Assembly: GCA_038323465.1 (NCBI GenBank)
Contig: JBBQGX010000002.1
Location: 1 to 64,000 of the forward strand
From: UBA8515 sp038323465
GTDB taxonomy: Bacteria > Patescibacteriota > Minisyncoccia > Phycocordibacterales > UBA9973
Reading direction: 5' to 3'
Length of the DNA stretch: 64,000 nucleotides
The notes beneath the pieces are model-generated. The model searched no databases, had not been told where the DNA came from, and saw only the letters and a program-made list of their open reading frames with translations. A program made the translations under genes and the position numbers. Every line of letters begins with the position of its first letter. The stretch's first letter is position 1. Shown piece after piece: positions 6,901-17,800 of the stretch.

Positions 6901-8232
6901 ATGGCTAATGAATCAAAGAAAAAATCAAAGAATTTATTTGGGTCACTTTTTAAAAAAGTAGCTAATTCCATGAGGATGAGTAATAAAAAAGATAAATCTA
7001 TCATCGCAAAGAAAAAGATCCAAGATATTAATGTTAGTAAAATAAAGAAAGTTTTAGTTTCTAAGAATGTTAAAGTAATAAAAAATCCAAAAATAAAAAA
7101 AGAAAAGAAAATTTTACCAAAAGTTAAGAAAACTCTCAAAGGAAAAAAAAGGGTTGAAAAGAAAGTTGAAACGGTTAAGGCGGAAAAGCCAATTAAATTA
7201 AAAAAAGTTTCTCATAATCCCATAATTTCTCCGAGTCTATATAGTTGGGAATCGAAAGCAACATTTAATCCAACAGCTTTTGTTTCAGAGGATAAGGTTC
7301 ATATAATATATAGAGCAATGGGGGAAGATGATTCATCGGTTCTCGGCTATGCCTCGTCCTCTGATGGGCTGACTATTGATGAGCGTCCAACTTATTGTAT
7401 TTATAAAAGATTGAATAATTATGTAAAAGAAGGGTTACCACTTAATTATTCATCAGGAGGAGGTTGGAATGGTGGCTGTGAAGATCCTAGGATTACGCTA
7501 ATTAATGATACCCTATACATGATTTATACTGCTTTTGATGGTTGGGGCTCACTTCGTATGGCCCTTACTTCAATACTACTTTCAGATTTTAAGAATAAAA
7601 AATGGAATTGGAAAAAAGAAGTTCTTATTTCACCACCAGGAGAGATGAATAAAAATTGGGTTCTTTTCCCTGAAAAGATAAATGGTAAATTTGCGATAAT
7701 GCATAGTTTCTATCCAAATATTTTAATTAATTATTTTGATAGTTTAGATGAACTTGATGGCAAAAAATTTATCAAAAGTAATAATACTAGACCAATAGAC
7801 AAGGATCGTACTTGGGATTCATGGTTTCGAGGGATTGGTCCAACTCCAATAAAAACAGCAGAAGGATGGTTGGTTCTCTATCATGCTATGGACCATAGAA
7901 ACCCCGATAGATATAGAATGGGAGCACTTATTCTAGATTTGAATGATCCAACTAAGGTTCTTTATAGATCAAAGAACCCTATACTTGAGCCAGAAGAAAC
8001 ATATGAAAATAATGGTCATAAGTGGGGAGTAATTTATTCTTGTGGTGCTGTATTAAAGCTTCTACAATCAGGGAAAAATAATTCTAGTAAAAAAGAAGAA
8101 TTATATGTATACTACGGTGGAGCTGACAAATTTGTCTGTGTGGCTTCTATTCCATTATCAAAATTGATAGATAGTTTGAAGGAGGATAAAATTATTAAAT
8201 TAAAAAATATAAAAAATAGGAAGGAAATATAA
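6901..8232 (+). CDS. GH130-family beta-mannoside phosphorylase/hydrolase with basic N-terminus
   Basis: Residues ~105-430 form a five-bladed propeller of the GH130 type: FNPTAFVSEDKVHIIYRAMG, GGCEDPRITLI, LFPEKINGKFAIMHS, GPTPIKTAEGWLVLYHAMD and VYYGGADKFVCVA. GH130 enzymes phosphorolyse or hydrolyse beta-1,2/1,4-mannosides. The first ~100 residues are an unusual Lys-rich extension (about 40% Lys) with no signal peptide. This looks like a cytoplasmic, possibly nucleic-acid- or membrane-surface-associated tail. The gene lies 3 bases upstream of a related tandem gene. Substrate and whether it is phosphorylase or glycosidase are undetermined. Confidence 0.8.
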   Translation: MANESKKKSKNLFGSLFKKVANSMRMSNKKDKSIIAKKKIQDINVSKIKKVLVSKNVKVIKNPKIKKEKKILPKVKKTLKGKKRVEKKVETVKAEKPIKLKKVSHNPIISPSLYSWESKATFNPTAFVSEDKVHIIYRAMGEDDSSVLGYASSSDGLTIDERPTYCIYKRLNNYVKEGLPLNYSSGGGWNGGCEDPRITLINDTLYMIYTAFDGWGSLRMALTSILLSDFKNKKWNWKKEVLISPPGEMNKNWVLFPEKINGKFAIMHSFYPNILINYFDSLDELDGKKFIKSNNTRPIDKDRTWDSWFRGIGPTPIKTAEGWLVLYHAMDHRNPDRYRMGALILDLNDPTKVLYRSKNPILEPEETYENNGHKWGVIYSCGAVLKLLQSGKNNSSKKEELYVYYGGADKFVCVASIPLSKLIDSLKEDKIIKLKNIKNRKEI

Positions 8233-8235
8233 TAT

Positions 8236-10170
8236 ATGTATGTTGTTAAAAGATCAGAAGAGAATCCAATATTAATTCCTAATAACGATCATTACTGGGA
8301 AGAGTTTGCTACTTTCAATATGTGCCCAATAAAACATGGAAAAAATATCTATGGTTTATACCGAGCTATTTCAGCGGTAGATAATTTAACTAAACAAAAA
8401 CAAGTTTCAATTATAGGAATAGGACGTAGTCGTGATGGAATACATTTTGATAACCGAACTCCTTTTATTGTACCAAGTTATGATTTTGATGCTTGTGGCT
8501 GTGAAGATCCAAGAGTTACTTTTTTTGAAGGGAAATATTATATTTTCTATACAGCCTTATCTAATTACCCCTTTGGATCAGATAATATAAAAGTAGCGGT
8601 TGCTGTATCAAAAGATTTGAAAAAAGTTGACGAGCGTCATTTAGTAACTCCGTTTAATGCAAAAGCCATGACACTTTTCCCAAAGAGGATTAATGGTAAA
8701 ATTGTTGTTGTTTTTTCTGCCTATACAGATATGCCACCATCGAAAGTATGTATTGCTAAACTTGATAACATAGAACAACTCTGGGATGAAAAATTTTGGA
8801 CGAAATGGGAGAAGGAGATAGATAAGCATTCTGTAGATTTTCGTCGCAATGAGTATGATCATCTAGAGATTGGAGCAACACCACTAAAAACAGAATACGG
8901 ATGGTTACTCATATATTCTCACATTCAAAATTATTTTAATGGACCAGAACATCTGGATCGCATTTTTGGTGTTGAGGCAATTCTACTTGATGTAAAAGAC
9001 CCAACTAAAATTCTTGGTAGAACCAATGGCCCTATATTGGTTCCTGAGGAGAATTATGAACTTTCTGGTTATATCAAGGATGTGATTTTTCCATCCGGAG
9101 CACTTTTAGAAAAAGATAAACTCTCTATTTATTATGGAGCAGCCGATACAACTGTTTGTGTTGCTCATGTTTCATTTAAGGATCTTATTAATACTATGAA
9201 TCCTTCTAAAAATAATAAATGGAATCTCAAACGTTATATAAATAACCCAACTATTATTCCAAAATCTGAAAATAAATGGGAAGCAAAAGCAACCTTTAAT
9301 CCTGCTGCGATTTATCTGGGAGGGAAGGCCCATATTCTTTATAGAACTCTTTCAGACGACAATACTTCTTATATTGGATATGCTTCAAGTAAAGATGGGT
9401 TAAAGATTGATGAAAGATTCAATGACCCTATCTATGTTCCACGAGAGGATTTTGAAATGAAAAAGATACCAAATGGTAATTCAGGATGTGAAGATCCAAG
9501 ATTAACTCAAATTGGTAAGAATATATATATGTGTTACACAGCTTATGACAGTGTAAATCCTCCTAAAGTAGCCATCACTTCTATTTCAGAGAAAGATTTT
9601 TTAGCTAAAAAGTTTAATTGGAGTAAGCCATTTCTTATAACTCCGGATGGTATGGATGACAAGGATACTTGTATTTTTCCTGAAAAATTTAAAGAAGGCT
9701 ATTTTATTTTACACAGAATGAATAATGAAATTTGTGGTGATTATATAAAATCACTCGATGATGAAAATACAAGAGTAAATAAATGTATTAGAGTTATCGG
9801 GCCACGTGAAAATACTTGGGATAGTGCCAAGGTTGGAATAACTGCTCCACCAATAAAAACAAAATATGGATGGTTACTACTTTATCATGGTGTATCAAAA
9901 AGTCATTCTACTTATAGAGTAGGAGCATTGCTTCTCGATCTCAAAGATCCAGCAATAGTTCTAGCTCGTACTTCGGATCCGATATTTGCTCCTGAGAAAG
10001 ACTATGAAAAGTTTGGAGTTGTAAACGGTGTAGTTTTCCCTTGTGGAATGATTGAGAAAAATGGAATACTTTATATATATTATGGAGGAGGGGATAAAGT
10101 CGTCGGAGTTGCCACAATAGAATTAAAGATTATACTCGAAGCACTTGTTCGTGGTTCAAAGTTTAATTAA
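8236..10170 (+). CDS. Tandem GH130-type protein (two propeller units)
   Basis: The protein contains two complete GH130-like units, residues ~1-315 and ~325-640, in one chain. Each has the full set of motifs: unit 1 CGCEDPRVTF, LFPKRINGKIVV, GATPLKTEYGWLLIYSH and YYGAADTTVCVA; unit 2 FNPAAIYLGGKAHILYR, SGCEDPRLTQI, FPEKFKEGYFILHRM, APPIKTKYGWLLLYHG and YYGGGDKVVGVA. Unit 2 is closer to the single-unit protein encoded at 6901, so the three units probably arose by duplication and fusion. No signal peptide is present. Double GH130 chains are unusual to my knowledge; they may process an oligomannoside in two steps or assemble like GH130 homo-oligomers. Confidence 0.8.
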   Translation: MYVVKRSEENPILIPNNDHYWEEFATFNMCPIKHGKNIYGLYRAISAVDNLTKQKQVSIIGIGRSRDGIHFDNRTPFIVPSYDFDACGCEDPRVTFFEGKYYIFYTALSNYPFGSDNIKVAVAVSKDLKKVDERHLVTPFNAKAMTLFPKRINGKIVVVFSAYTDMPPSKVCIAKLDNIEQLWDEKFWTKWEKEIDKHSVDFRRNEYDHLEIGATPLKTEYGWLLIYSHIQNYFNGPEHLDRIFGVEAILLDVKDPTKILGRTNGPILVPEENYELSGYIKDVIFPSGALLEKDKLSIYYGAADTTVCVAHVSFKDLINTMNPSKNNKWNLKRYINNPTIIPKSENKWEAKATFNPAAIYLGGKAHILYRTLSDDNTSYIGYASSKDGLKIDERFNDPIYVPREDFEMKKIPNGNSGCEDPRLTQIGKNIYMCYTAYDSVNPPKVAITSISEKDFLAKKFNWSKPFLITPDGMDDKDTCIFPEKFKEGYFILHRMNNEICGDYIKSLDDENTRVNKCIRVIGPRENTWDSAKVGITAPPIKTKYGWLLLYHGVSKSHSTYRVGALLLDLKDPAIVLARTSDPIFAPEKDYEKFGVVNGVVFPCGMIEKNGILYIYYGGGDKVVGVATIELKIILEALVRGSKFN

Positions 10171-10259
10171 TCTTCTAAAAATAGAAATTTCATGATTTAA
10201 TCATAATTTGCTATAGTAAATATATAAAAAGGCTCATTAGCTCTTTTGTTACTTATATT

Positions 10260-12043
10260 ATGGAAAATAGAAAAGACTACTCAAATCTACACAGAATGCT
10301 TGTGCTAAAATATTTTTGGCAGGTTATAAGACGATTTAAAATATCGTTTTTTACTATTATTATATTATCTGTAGTGTCTTCTTTTTTGGATATCTATATA
10401 CCACTTAAGTATCTAAAATTATGGGATGTTTTAAATACAAATGACTTTAGTCTTGTCTCTACTGCTAAATCTTTAATAATTTTAATTTTATTATTTAACT
10501 TTTCACGCTGGGCACTAAGAAGAGCTGTAGGTTATACAAATGATTATTTCCAAACAAATGTAATGGAGGGATTAAGGAAGCAAGCCTTTTCTTATATGAT
10601 AGGGCATTCTCATAATTTCTTTGCAAATAATTTTGGTGGGTCACTGACTTATAGAGTAAATAAATATGCTAGAGCTTTTGAAAGATTAATGGATAGATTC
10701 GTAGATGATGGTATGCCACTTGTTGTTAGATCTCTAGGTACTATAATAGCCATCTATACTCTGATGCCGAAGTATTCATATATTCTTACTGTATTTTCAC
10801 TCATATTTTTAATTACAGCTCTTGTATTTACAAAATATAAATTGAAATATGATGTTATTGCTGCCGAGTCTGACTCAAAAACAACAGGTGCTCTTTCAGA
10901 TTCCATAAGTAATCATTCATCTATTCAACTTTTTGCTGGTCACGAATATGAAAATATAAAAGTAGGAAAAGTGATAGAGAGTCAAAAGAAGGCAACAGTA
11001 TTTAATTTATATTTATGGGAAACATTAGGGGCTATCCAAAGTTTCTATATATTAGCTATTGAATTTGTAATTTTTTGGTTAGCTATAGGAGATTGGAGAG
11101 CTGGACTTATTGGAGTACCTGTAATAGTAGTTCTTTAAAGTTATATTATTCGTCTAAGTGAAAGCTTGTGGCGTTTTGCTGGTATTGTCAGAGTTTTCTA
11201 TGATGGTTTCGCTGATGCTCAAGAAATGGCAATTATTTTAGATATGTCCTATGAAGTTGATGATGAAATTACCAATAATTTAATTAAAGTGAAAGGAGAA
11301 ATTATTTTTGATAATGTGACTTATGTTTATGAAAATAATAATCAAAAAGTTTTTGATAATTTTTCTCTTACAATAAAAGCAGGGGAGAAAGTTGCAATCG
11401 TTGGATCATCTGGTGCAGGGAAGTCTACATTTGTTAAACTCTTAATGCGACTCTTTAATCTACAAGAGGGAAGAATACTCATCGATAATATAGATATATC
11501 AAAAATATCTCAAAAAAATCTACGTGAACAGATAGGCTTTGTTCCTCAAGATCCAGTTTTATTTCACAGGTCTCTAATGGAGAATATTCGTTATGGTAGA
11601 CGTGATGCGACAGACGAAGAAGTAATAAGGGCTGCAAGCCTAGCATATTGTGAGGATTTTATTAGCAATTTACCATTGGGTTATAATACATATGTTGGAG
11701 AGAGAGAGGGATTAAACTCTCAGGTGGTGAGCGTCAACGAGTAGCTATTGCCCGTGCAATACTAAAGAATGCTCCGATCCTTGTACTTGATGAGGCAACA
11801 TCAGCGCTTGATTCTGAGTCCGAATCAGTTATTCAGGACGCACTTCATAATCTAATAGAAGGCAAGACGGTTATAGTTATCGCTCATAGATTATCGACTA
11901 TTCGTGACATGGAACGTATTATTGTTATTTCAAATGGAAAAATTGAAGAAGATGGAACACATGATGAATTGATTGAAAAAGAAAATGGTATATATAAAAA
12001 ACTTTGGGATATTCAATCCGGGGGATTTAAGCTGAAAATTTAA
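10260..12043 (+). pseudogene. ABC exporter (permease-ATPase fusion) broken by a nonsense codon and a frameshift
   Basis: The whole span encodes one ~594-residue ABC exporter half-transporter. The membrane domain (10260-11138) stops at TAA 11136-11138, but the same frame continues with family-like sequence (SYIIRLSESLWRFAGI), so a CAA-to-TAA change is likely. The ATPase domain follows with Walker A GSSGAGKST and Q-loop FVPQDPVLF. At ~11700-11708 an extra GA in a GAGAGAGA run shifts the frame. The remainder (LSGGERQRVAIARA signature, Walker B ILVLDEATS, H-loop VIAHRLST) continues in another frame to the TAA at 12041-12043. Two independent lesions suggest a decaying gene; sequencing error in the dinucleotide run is possible for the second only. 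Confidence 0.8.
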
Positions 12044-12075
12044 TCTTTTTAGTTAGATTGCACTCACTATCTATG

Positions 12076-12111
12076 TGTAACAGATGTGTACACCTGTTTA
12101 CTAGTGTTACA
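12076..12111. terminator. Hairpin between convergent genes
   Basis: TGTAACA (12076-12082) pairs with TGTTACA (12105-12111), with further imperfect pairing inside. It is followed by A5 on the plus strand and by little T-rich sequence. It lies between the broken ABC gene (+) and the phosphoesterase gene (-) and could end transcription from both sides. Confidence 0.35.
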
Positions 12112-12135
12112 AAAATTAAATTTATTTTTTTACAG

Positions 12136-13245
12136 TTATTTTATTGTTAAAACTATTATTTCAGGAGTTGTTCCAATCCGAAGGGGTATCATAGAAGATC
12201 CAGCACCACTACTCGTAATATGAGTAGTGGTGTCTTTTTTATGAAGACCATAAGTGTATTTTTTGTAAATTAAATTTACAAATAAAGTGATAGGGAAAAA
12301 TTGTCCTCCATGTGTGTGACCTGATAACACCAAAGAGGCACCTGTTTTTGCTAGTATTTTTGTATTTCTAGGATCGTGAATGAGAATAATATTTGGCATC
12401 TTTTTGTTTGGATTTAATGCACTATAACGTAGTGCCGTTTCTTTTTTAAACTCGAATTTTTTATATGATATTCCGATTATTTCAGTATTGTTTATGGTAA
12501 TTTTTTTGTCGGTTAAATCGATTAAATTTTTTGGGAATTTTGATCGAAATAATTCATATTCTTGACTATATTTTTCATGATTACCTTCAACATAATAATT
12601 ACCGAGTGGTGGGTTAAGGTTTTCAAATGAGGCAAGCCACTTCTCGTAAGGGAAGGATGTTCCCTCGATTAGATCACCCAAGAAAAAAGTAATATCTGGT
12701 TTCTGATCATTAATAAGGTCTATAACCTTTTTAAGACGTTTTTCATTTGTAATATTACCAATGTGTATATCTGAAACTATAACAATTTTCTTATTTGACC
12801 AATATTTTGATAAATCGTCTGAATTTGTATTGTAAGTCTTAATCACGATATGGTAAGAATTCCAAACCCCATAAATTATTAATAATAAGGAGAGTGAAAT
12901 AGTTATAAAAGAAATTATAGCAGTAGGAATATTTGAATTTAAATAATAATTTGACATTATTAAAATAAAAACAATGAAAGATGCCATAAGTAAATAAAAA
13001 ACAATAGATAGCCAAACAGCTCCAATTTTATTTAGAATAGAATTAATTGGAGAATAATGTTTGTAACTATAAAACGTTGTTATTATAAAAATAGTTGGTA
13101 AAAATATACCGATTAGTAGAATAAATATTTCTAGATTTATAGGAAGAGTTATTCCAGCAGTATTAAAGGAAATATAAGTAATATATTCACTAATCATTAA
13201 TATAACAAAAACAATAAAAGATATAATAAATAATCTTATTTTCAT
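12136..13245 (-). CDS. Membrane-bound metallophosphoesterase
   Basis: About four hydrophobic helices fill residues 1-130. A calcineurin-like phosphoesterase domain follows, with the metal-binding motifs VSDIHIGN, FLGDLIEG, VEGNHEKY, LIHDPR and SGHTHGGQF in order. This matches the YkuE/YaeI-like membrane-anchored phosphodiesterases, some of which act on lipid-linked phosphates (UDP-diacylglucosamine type) or lipoteichoic primers. The exact substrate cannot be assigned. The start codon overlaps the stop of the DUF475 gene by 4 bases (ATGA), so the two are translationally coupled. Confidence 0.85.
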   Translation of the reverse strand: MKIRLFIISFIVFVILMISEYITYISFNTAGITLPINLEIFILLIGIFLPTIFIITTFYSYKHYSPINSILNKIGAVWLSIVFYLLMASFIVFILIMSNYYLNSNIPTAIISFITISLSLLLIIYGVWNSYHIVIKTYNTNSDDLSKYWSNKKIVIVSDIHIGNITNEKRLKKVIDLINDQKPDITFFLGDLIEGTSFPYEKWLASFENLNPPLGNYYVEGNHEKYSQEYELFRSKFPKNLIDLTDKKITINNTEIIGISYKKFEFKKETALRYSALNPNKKMPNIILIHDPRNTKILAKTGASLVLSGHTHGGQFFPITLFVNLIYKKYTYGLHKKDTTTHITSSGAGSSMIPLRIGTTPEIIVLTIK

Positions 13246-14177
13246 AATTTAATTTTTTTGTTTAGATTAACTGACTTGATAATAAAGAAAGTTATAATTA
13301 TAAAGGTTACTAAAGGTGAGATATAATATGGTATTTCTACTCCAAATGCATCAAGTATCATTATAATACCTAAAACAAAAATAGAATACATAGCACCATT
13401 CTTTAAATAAGCATATTTTTTAATTCTATCAATGTTATTCATTGTAAGTCTTCGTAAAACAAATGCTCCAAGTCCGTTACCTATTAGAATAAGTGGAACA
13501 GAAAGAGTAAAAGCAAATGCTCCAAGAACTCCATCAATAGAGAAGGTCGCGTCTATTATTTCAAGGTAAAAGATCTTACTCAGATCACTCATTTTATTGT
13601 CACCCCTTAGAAGTTTTTCTTCTCCTTTTTCAGCATTTTCTTTAAATCCATGCGTAATAAAAAATGCGGTTGATCCTATAACTGCCGAGAATGCAAGCAT
13701 TGGATTTATTGGGAGAGAATACCAAACAACAGTAGCCAAAATAATTGAAACTATCGCGAAAAACCAAACTCCATTCCTTTGAAAAAATCTTTCATGAGCA
13801 AGTCCAAAATTTTTTGTTTCCAAGAATAACCAATGAAAGAATAAAAAAATTAAGAATATTCCGCCACCAAGGAGTAGTATGGGAGCAGCTTTTTCAACGG
13901 CAGTGTGGACACTTGGGTCATTCGAAAAAGCTGCAGTGAGTGATCCTATTGGACCAAGTGCTGGCATAGTAGCCCAGATGATAATCCAAGGTAGAAGTCC
14001 TCTGATCATAAAGACGGCAAAGAGAAAGCCCCAAAGTAAAAACCACTTCTGAGCACGTTTGCTCATTGTTCCTAAAACTTCCGCATTAATGACGGCATTA
14101 TCAACACTACTAATAATCTCAAATAAACATAAGCCTAAAACTGTAATAATTATTGTTCCAATTGTCATATTTTTCAA
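13242..14177 (-). CDS. DUF475 / TerC-like integral membrane protein
   Basis: The 311-residue protein has about eight hydrophobic helices and matches the DUF475 group of the TerC/LysE-like superfamily. Landmarks are FEIISSVDNAVINAEVLGTM near the N-terminus and the second-half mirror EIIDATFSIDGVLGAFAFTL, each with the conserved membrane-buried Asp (SVDNA, SIDG). TerC-type proteins are linked to metal-ion export, often manganese, and DUF475 members to tellurium-resistance clusters. It leads a two-gene minus-strand operon with the phosphoesterase. Cation export is an inference from the family. Confidence 0.8.
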   Translation of the reverse strand: MKNMTIGTIIITVLGLCLFEIISSVDNAVINAEVLGTMSKRAQKWFLLWGFLFAVFMIRGLLPWIIIWATMPALGPIGSLTAAFSNDPSVHTAVEKAAPILLLGGGIFLIFLFFHWLFLETKNFGLAHERFFQRNGVWFFAIVSIILATVVWYSLPINPMLAFSAVIGSTAFFITHGFKENAEKGEEKLLRGDNKMSDLSKIFYLEIIDATFSIDGVLGAFAFTLSVPLILIGNGLGAFVLRRLTMNNIDRIKKYAYLKNGAMYSIFVLGIIMILDAFGVEIPYYISPLVTFIIITFFIIKSVNLNKKIKL

Positions 14178-14217
14178 TTATACATAATTATGTATTTTAT
14201 GGTAAATTTTTAAAATT

Positions 14218-14487
14218 TTAATCTTTCATGTGGATAACTTTTAGATTGTAGGAAATTGGCGTATCTTTTTTTATATTCTGGATCACTCTTGAGTGTTTGA
14301 TCGGCTTCTCTCCTTCATCAATTTTCTTCATAATTTGGTCTAATTCATCAGCCAAATAGACTCTATAGTTATTGATAGGGTGTCGAGAAGCACTTAACTT
14401 TCCCGACTTGTCCCAATTGCGAAGAGTAAGAGTTGAAACTCCCAATCTTTCACTTGCTTCTTTAATACTTAAATATTGTTTTTGCAC
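14218..14487 (-). CDS. MerR-like/excisionase-type DNA-binding protein
   Basis: The 89-residue protein is a single winged-helix DNA-binding domain: YLSIKEASERLGVSTLTLRN, WDKSGKLSASRHPINNYRVY, YLADELDQIM. It lacks the dimerisation helix and effector domain of full MerR regulators and resembles short helix_turn_helix_17 / Xis-like proteins. It may regulate the two genes downstream on its strand (DUF475, phosphoesterase) or itself: tandem GTTTATTAA units lie directly upstream (14499-14520). Confidence 0.75.
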   Translation of the reverse strand: MQKQYLSIKEASERLGVSTLTLRNWDKSGKLSASRHPINNYRVYLADELDQIMKKIDEGEKPIKHSRVIQNIKKDTPISYNLKVIHMKD

Positions 14488-14894
14488 GGCACCAGTATAC
14501 GTTAATAAACATTAATAAACAAGCAAGAATATTTTTTAGTTTAGTAATGTTTATGCATGATTATAAAAGTATGGAAAAGTAGTAGGCAGTAAGTAGTATG
14601 TAGTATATGAAAATGTAGTAAGTAGTATGTATTGTGGTAAATGTACCGCAAGCTTCACTTTAGGTTTCTTTGTGTCCATCGCGCAAAGTGAGTTATACAG
14701 GTGAGTGAGGAAAATTATTTAAGGTAGACATTTTTATAAAAATTGAAAATAAAGTACAGTTATTTTTAAATTTTAAGTGAAAACGATATTTTATAAAAAA
14801 CCTAAAAAATCTTTAAAAATAAGCATTTTTTTCTTGTTTAAATATTGCTATTGGTCTATACTTAAAAGAATAAAAGATAATATTTAAAAACATT
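14488..14894. other. 407-base intergenic region
   Basis: Besides the operator-like repeats near 14500, this region holds short reiterated GTAGTAAGTAGTATGTA units (14578-14632). It also has a 6-bp hairpin pairing CACTTT (~14657) with AAAGTG (~14686), then an AT-rich tract before the surface-protein gene. No RNA gene or complete reading frame was recognised. Confidence 0.5.
14499..14521 (-). promoter_or_regulatory. Tandem operator-like repeat upstream of the MerR-like gene
   Basis: On the minus strand, GTTTATTAA occurs twice in direct tandem (TGTTTATTAATGTTTATTAA); a related AATGTTTAT lies at 14538-14546 on the plus strand. Direct repeats one helical turn apart just upstream of a small HTH gene are typical of autoregulator binding sites. 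Binding by this protein is an inference. Confidence 0.45.
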
Positions 14895-17800
14895 TTGAGG
14901 AAAACATTATTTTGTAAAAATAAATTAGAAAGTTTAAAAGAAAAAATTCCACCGAAAGTCGAGGGTGGGATTTTTTCTTTTCCATCAAAAGATTGGATTG
15001 ATAATTTTTTAAGATTTGAAAAATTATCAGAGACAGACAGAGATGGTAAAAATGAAATTATTCAAACAAAAATATTAACAACTGACCAAAATAAAAAAAT
15101 GATTAAAGAAAACAAAAACAAAAATATAGAAGGAAAAATATTTCTTAAAAACCAAATTTCCCAAATTTATAAAAATTCTGGGATATTAAAAACTTCAGCT
15201 TTCTTTCTTTTTATTTTGGTTTCTTTTTATTTTGGTTTAAATAAAGTAGAAGCAGTTGATACTACATCTCCCGATGTAAACATCACATATAGTGAAAATC
15301 CAGTTGGAGCAACAAACGAAATAATTACAGCAACATATTCAGAACCGATAACAAGTGCTCCAACTATTAGTATCAATCAGCCCGGAACAGCAGACGTAAC
15401 AAACGCACCAATGATAGCTCCTGGAAGTGTGTGGACTCCAAGACTCGCGGCGGAAGCAAATTATTGGAGTTCAGTTACTTATGGTAATGGACTCTTTGTG
15501 GCAGTGGCTAGCAACGGTACAAATAGAGTTATGACTTCTCCTGATGGAATTACTTGGACAGCAAGAATGGCAGCTGAAGCAAATAGTTGGAATTCCATCA
15601 CTTATGGTAATGGACTCTTTGTGGCAGTGGCTAGCAATGGTACAAATAGAGTTATGACTTCTCCTGATGGAATTACATGGACTGCACGAACTGCCGCTGA
15701 AGTAAATGGTTGGTATTCTGTAACTTATGGTAATGGTTTGTTTGTTTCAGTTTCTTATAATGGCACAAACAGAGTCATGACATCTGCCGATGGAATTACT
15801 TGGACAGCAAGAATGGCAGCTGAAGCAAATCAGTGGATGTCAGTTGCTTACGGTAATGGACTCTTTGTGGCCGTTGGTTCTGGTGGGACAAATAGAGTTA
15901 TGACTTCTCCTGATGGAATTACTTGGACAGCAAGACAAACCCCTGAAGTAAATGGTTGGTATTTTGTAACTTATGGTAATGGTTTGTTTGTTTCAGTTTC
16001 TTACGGTGCTGCAAGTAAAATAATGACTTCCCCTGACGGGATAACTTGGACGGTGATGAGTATTACCTCATATTATCTAACAAATATAACTTATGCTCAA
16101 GGGGTTTTTATAGCACTTGGTCAGTTTGGAACACTCATAACATCTACCGATGGTATCACTTGGAATACCAGAGTATGTGAGTATGGTAGTTGGAATTCAG
16201 TCGTTTATGGTAATGGTTCCTTTGTAGCAGTATCCTCTGATGTAATAAATAGAGTTATGACTTCTCCTGTAAGTTATAGTTATAATTATAATGTAATTAT
16301 TGCAAATGGAACTAATTACTTAGATGGAATTACAACTGTAAGTTTATCCACAACAGCAGACGCAGCAGGAAATATTTCAAATCCTCCAACAAATAATACA
16401 TTTACTATTGATACAACAGGTCCAACGGTGGCTCTATCTTATAGTGCAAATTCGGTAAAAGCCGGAAATCAAGTAATTACGGCTACATATTCAAGCCCTA
16501 TACTAGGAACACCGTTGATTAGTATCAATCAACCTGGATCTATAGATATATCAAATGCTTCAATGTCAGGAAGTGGGGTAGTGTGGACTTATAATTATAT
16601 AGTGAATACTACAAATGGAAATACTTATATAGATGGTATTTCGAATGTTAGTTTATCTATAGTGACTGATGCCACTTTTCATTCTTCATCTTTACCAACA
16701 AATAATTCTTTTATTATTGATACTATAGCTCCTATACCAACTATTACTCAAACATCCAACCCTGCAAAAGTTGGAACGAATACAATTACAGCTAAATATC
16801 TTGAAGCTCTTACAAACACTCCTACTATTAATATAGATCAACCAGGCACAACTGATATAAGCAATGTAACAATGAACAAAACAAATATGACCGGAGGTTG
16901 GTCTATTGGTTCTGGTGGATTACAATCTTCAACTTGGAAGTCTTTGATTTATGGTAATGGTATTTATGTAGCTGTTTCTTCTGATGGTACAAATAGAGTC
17001 GCGACAAGTACTGATCCTACGTTGAATATTTGGAGTTTACAAAATGTAGCAGAATCAAATAATTGGCAATCTGTCACCTATGGTAATGATCAATTTGTAG
17101 CTGTTGCTAGTAGTGGAACAAACAGAGTTATGACATCTCCTGATGGAATCACTTGGGCAACAAGAACGGCTGTTGAAGCAAATCAGTGGAGGTCAATTAC
17201 ATATGGTAATGGTATCTTTGTAGTTGTTGCTGATTCTGGAACAAACAGAGTTATGACATCTCCTGATGGAATTACTTGGACAGCACGATCTGCTTCATCG
17301 ATAAGTAGTTGGTATAGTGTCGCTTACGGAAATGGTCAATTTGTGGCTGTTGCTTATAATGGTACAGATAGAGTTATGACATCACCAGATGGAATTACTT
17401 GGACTTCTCGTACTGCATCTGCAACAAATAGTTGGCAATCTGTTACTTACGGAAATGGTCAATTTGTGGCAGTTGCTAGTAGTGGATCAAACCTAGCTAT
17501 GACATCACCAGATGGAATTATTTGGACAGGAAGATCATTGGGTAGTTCTGGTTGGCAAGCTGTCACCTACGGAGATGGTTTCTTTGTAGCTGTTGGCTCT
17601 AACTATAAAGCAATATCACAAGATGGTATAAGTTGGCAGTCCTCAGTATCGGGATATTTATTTAATTCTATTATTTATAATAACGGTTTTTTCTTTGCAG
17701 TTGGATACGGTGTACATACATTTTCTCCTACATCTATTTATTCCTATACTTATACTGTTAACCAAGCAGATGGTAGTACATATGTAGACGGTAATGCGAA

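Noticed and set aside
10260..11744. Broken ABC transporter read as two intact genes (separate permease and ATPase)
   Set aside because: The two parts are in the same frame across the TAA with family-like sequence between them, and the ATPase still lacks its signature and Walker B until the second frame is joined.
14578..14632. GTAGTAAGTAGTATGTA units, and similar TAATTACTAATTACC / TAATAAGTAA tracts at 36417-36450, 38240-38267, 40533-40560 and 60742-60775
   Set aside because: These are short, irregular low-complexity repeats between genes. They have no unit structure of a CRISPR or iteron origin; simple sequence expansion is the more likely explanation.
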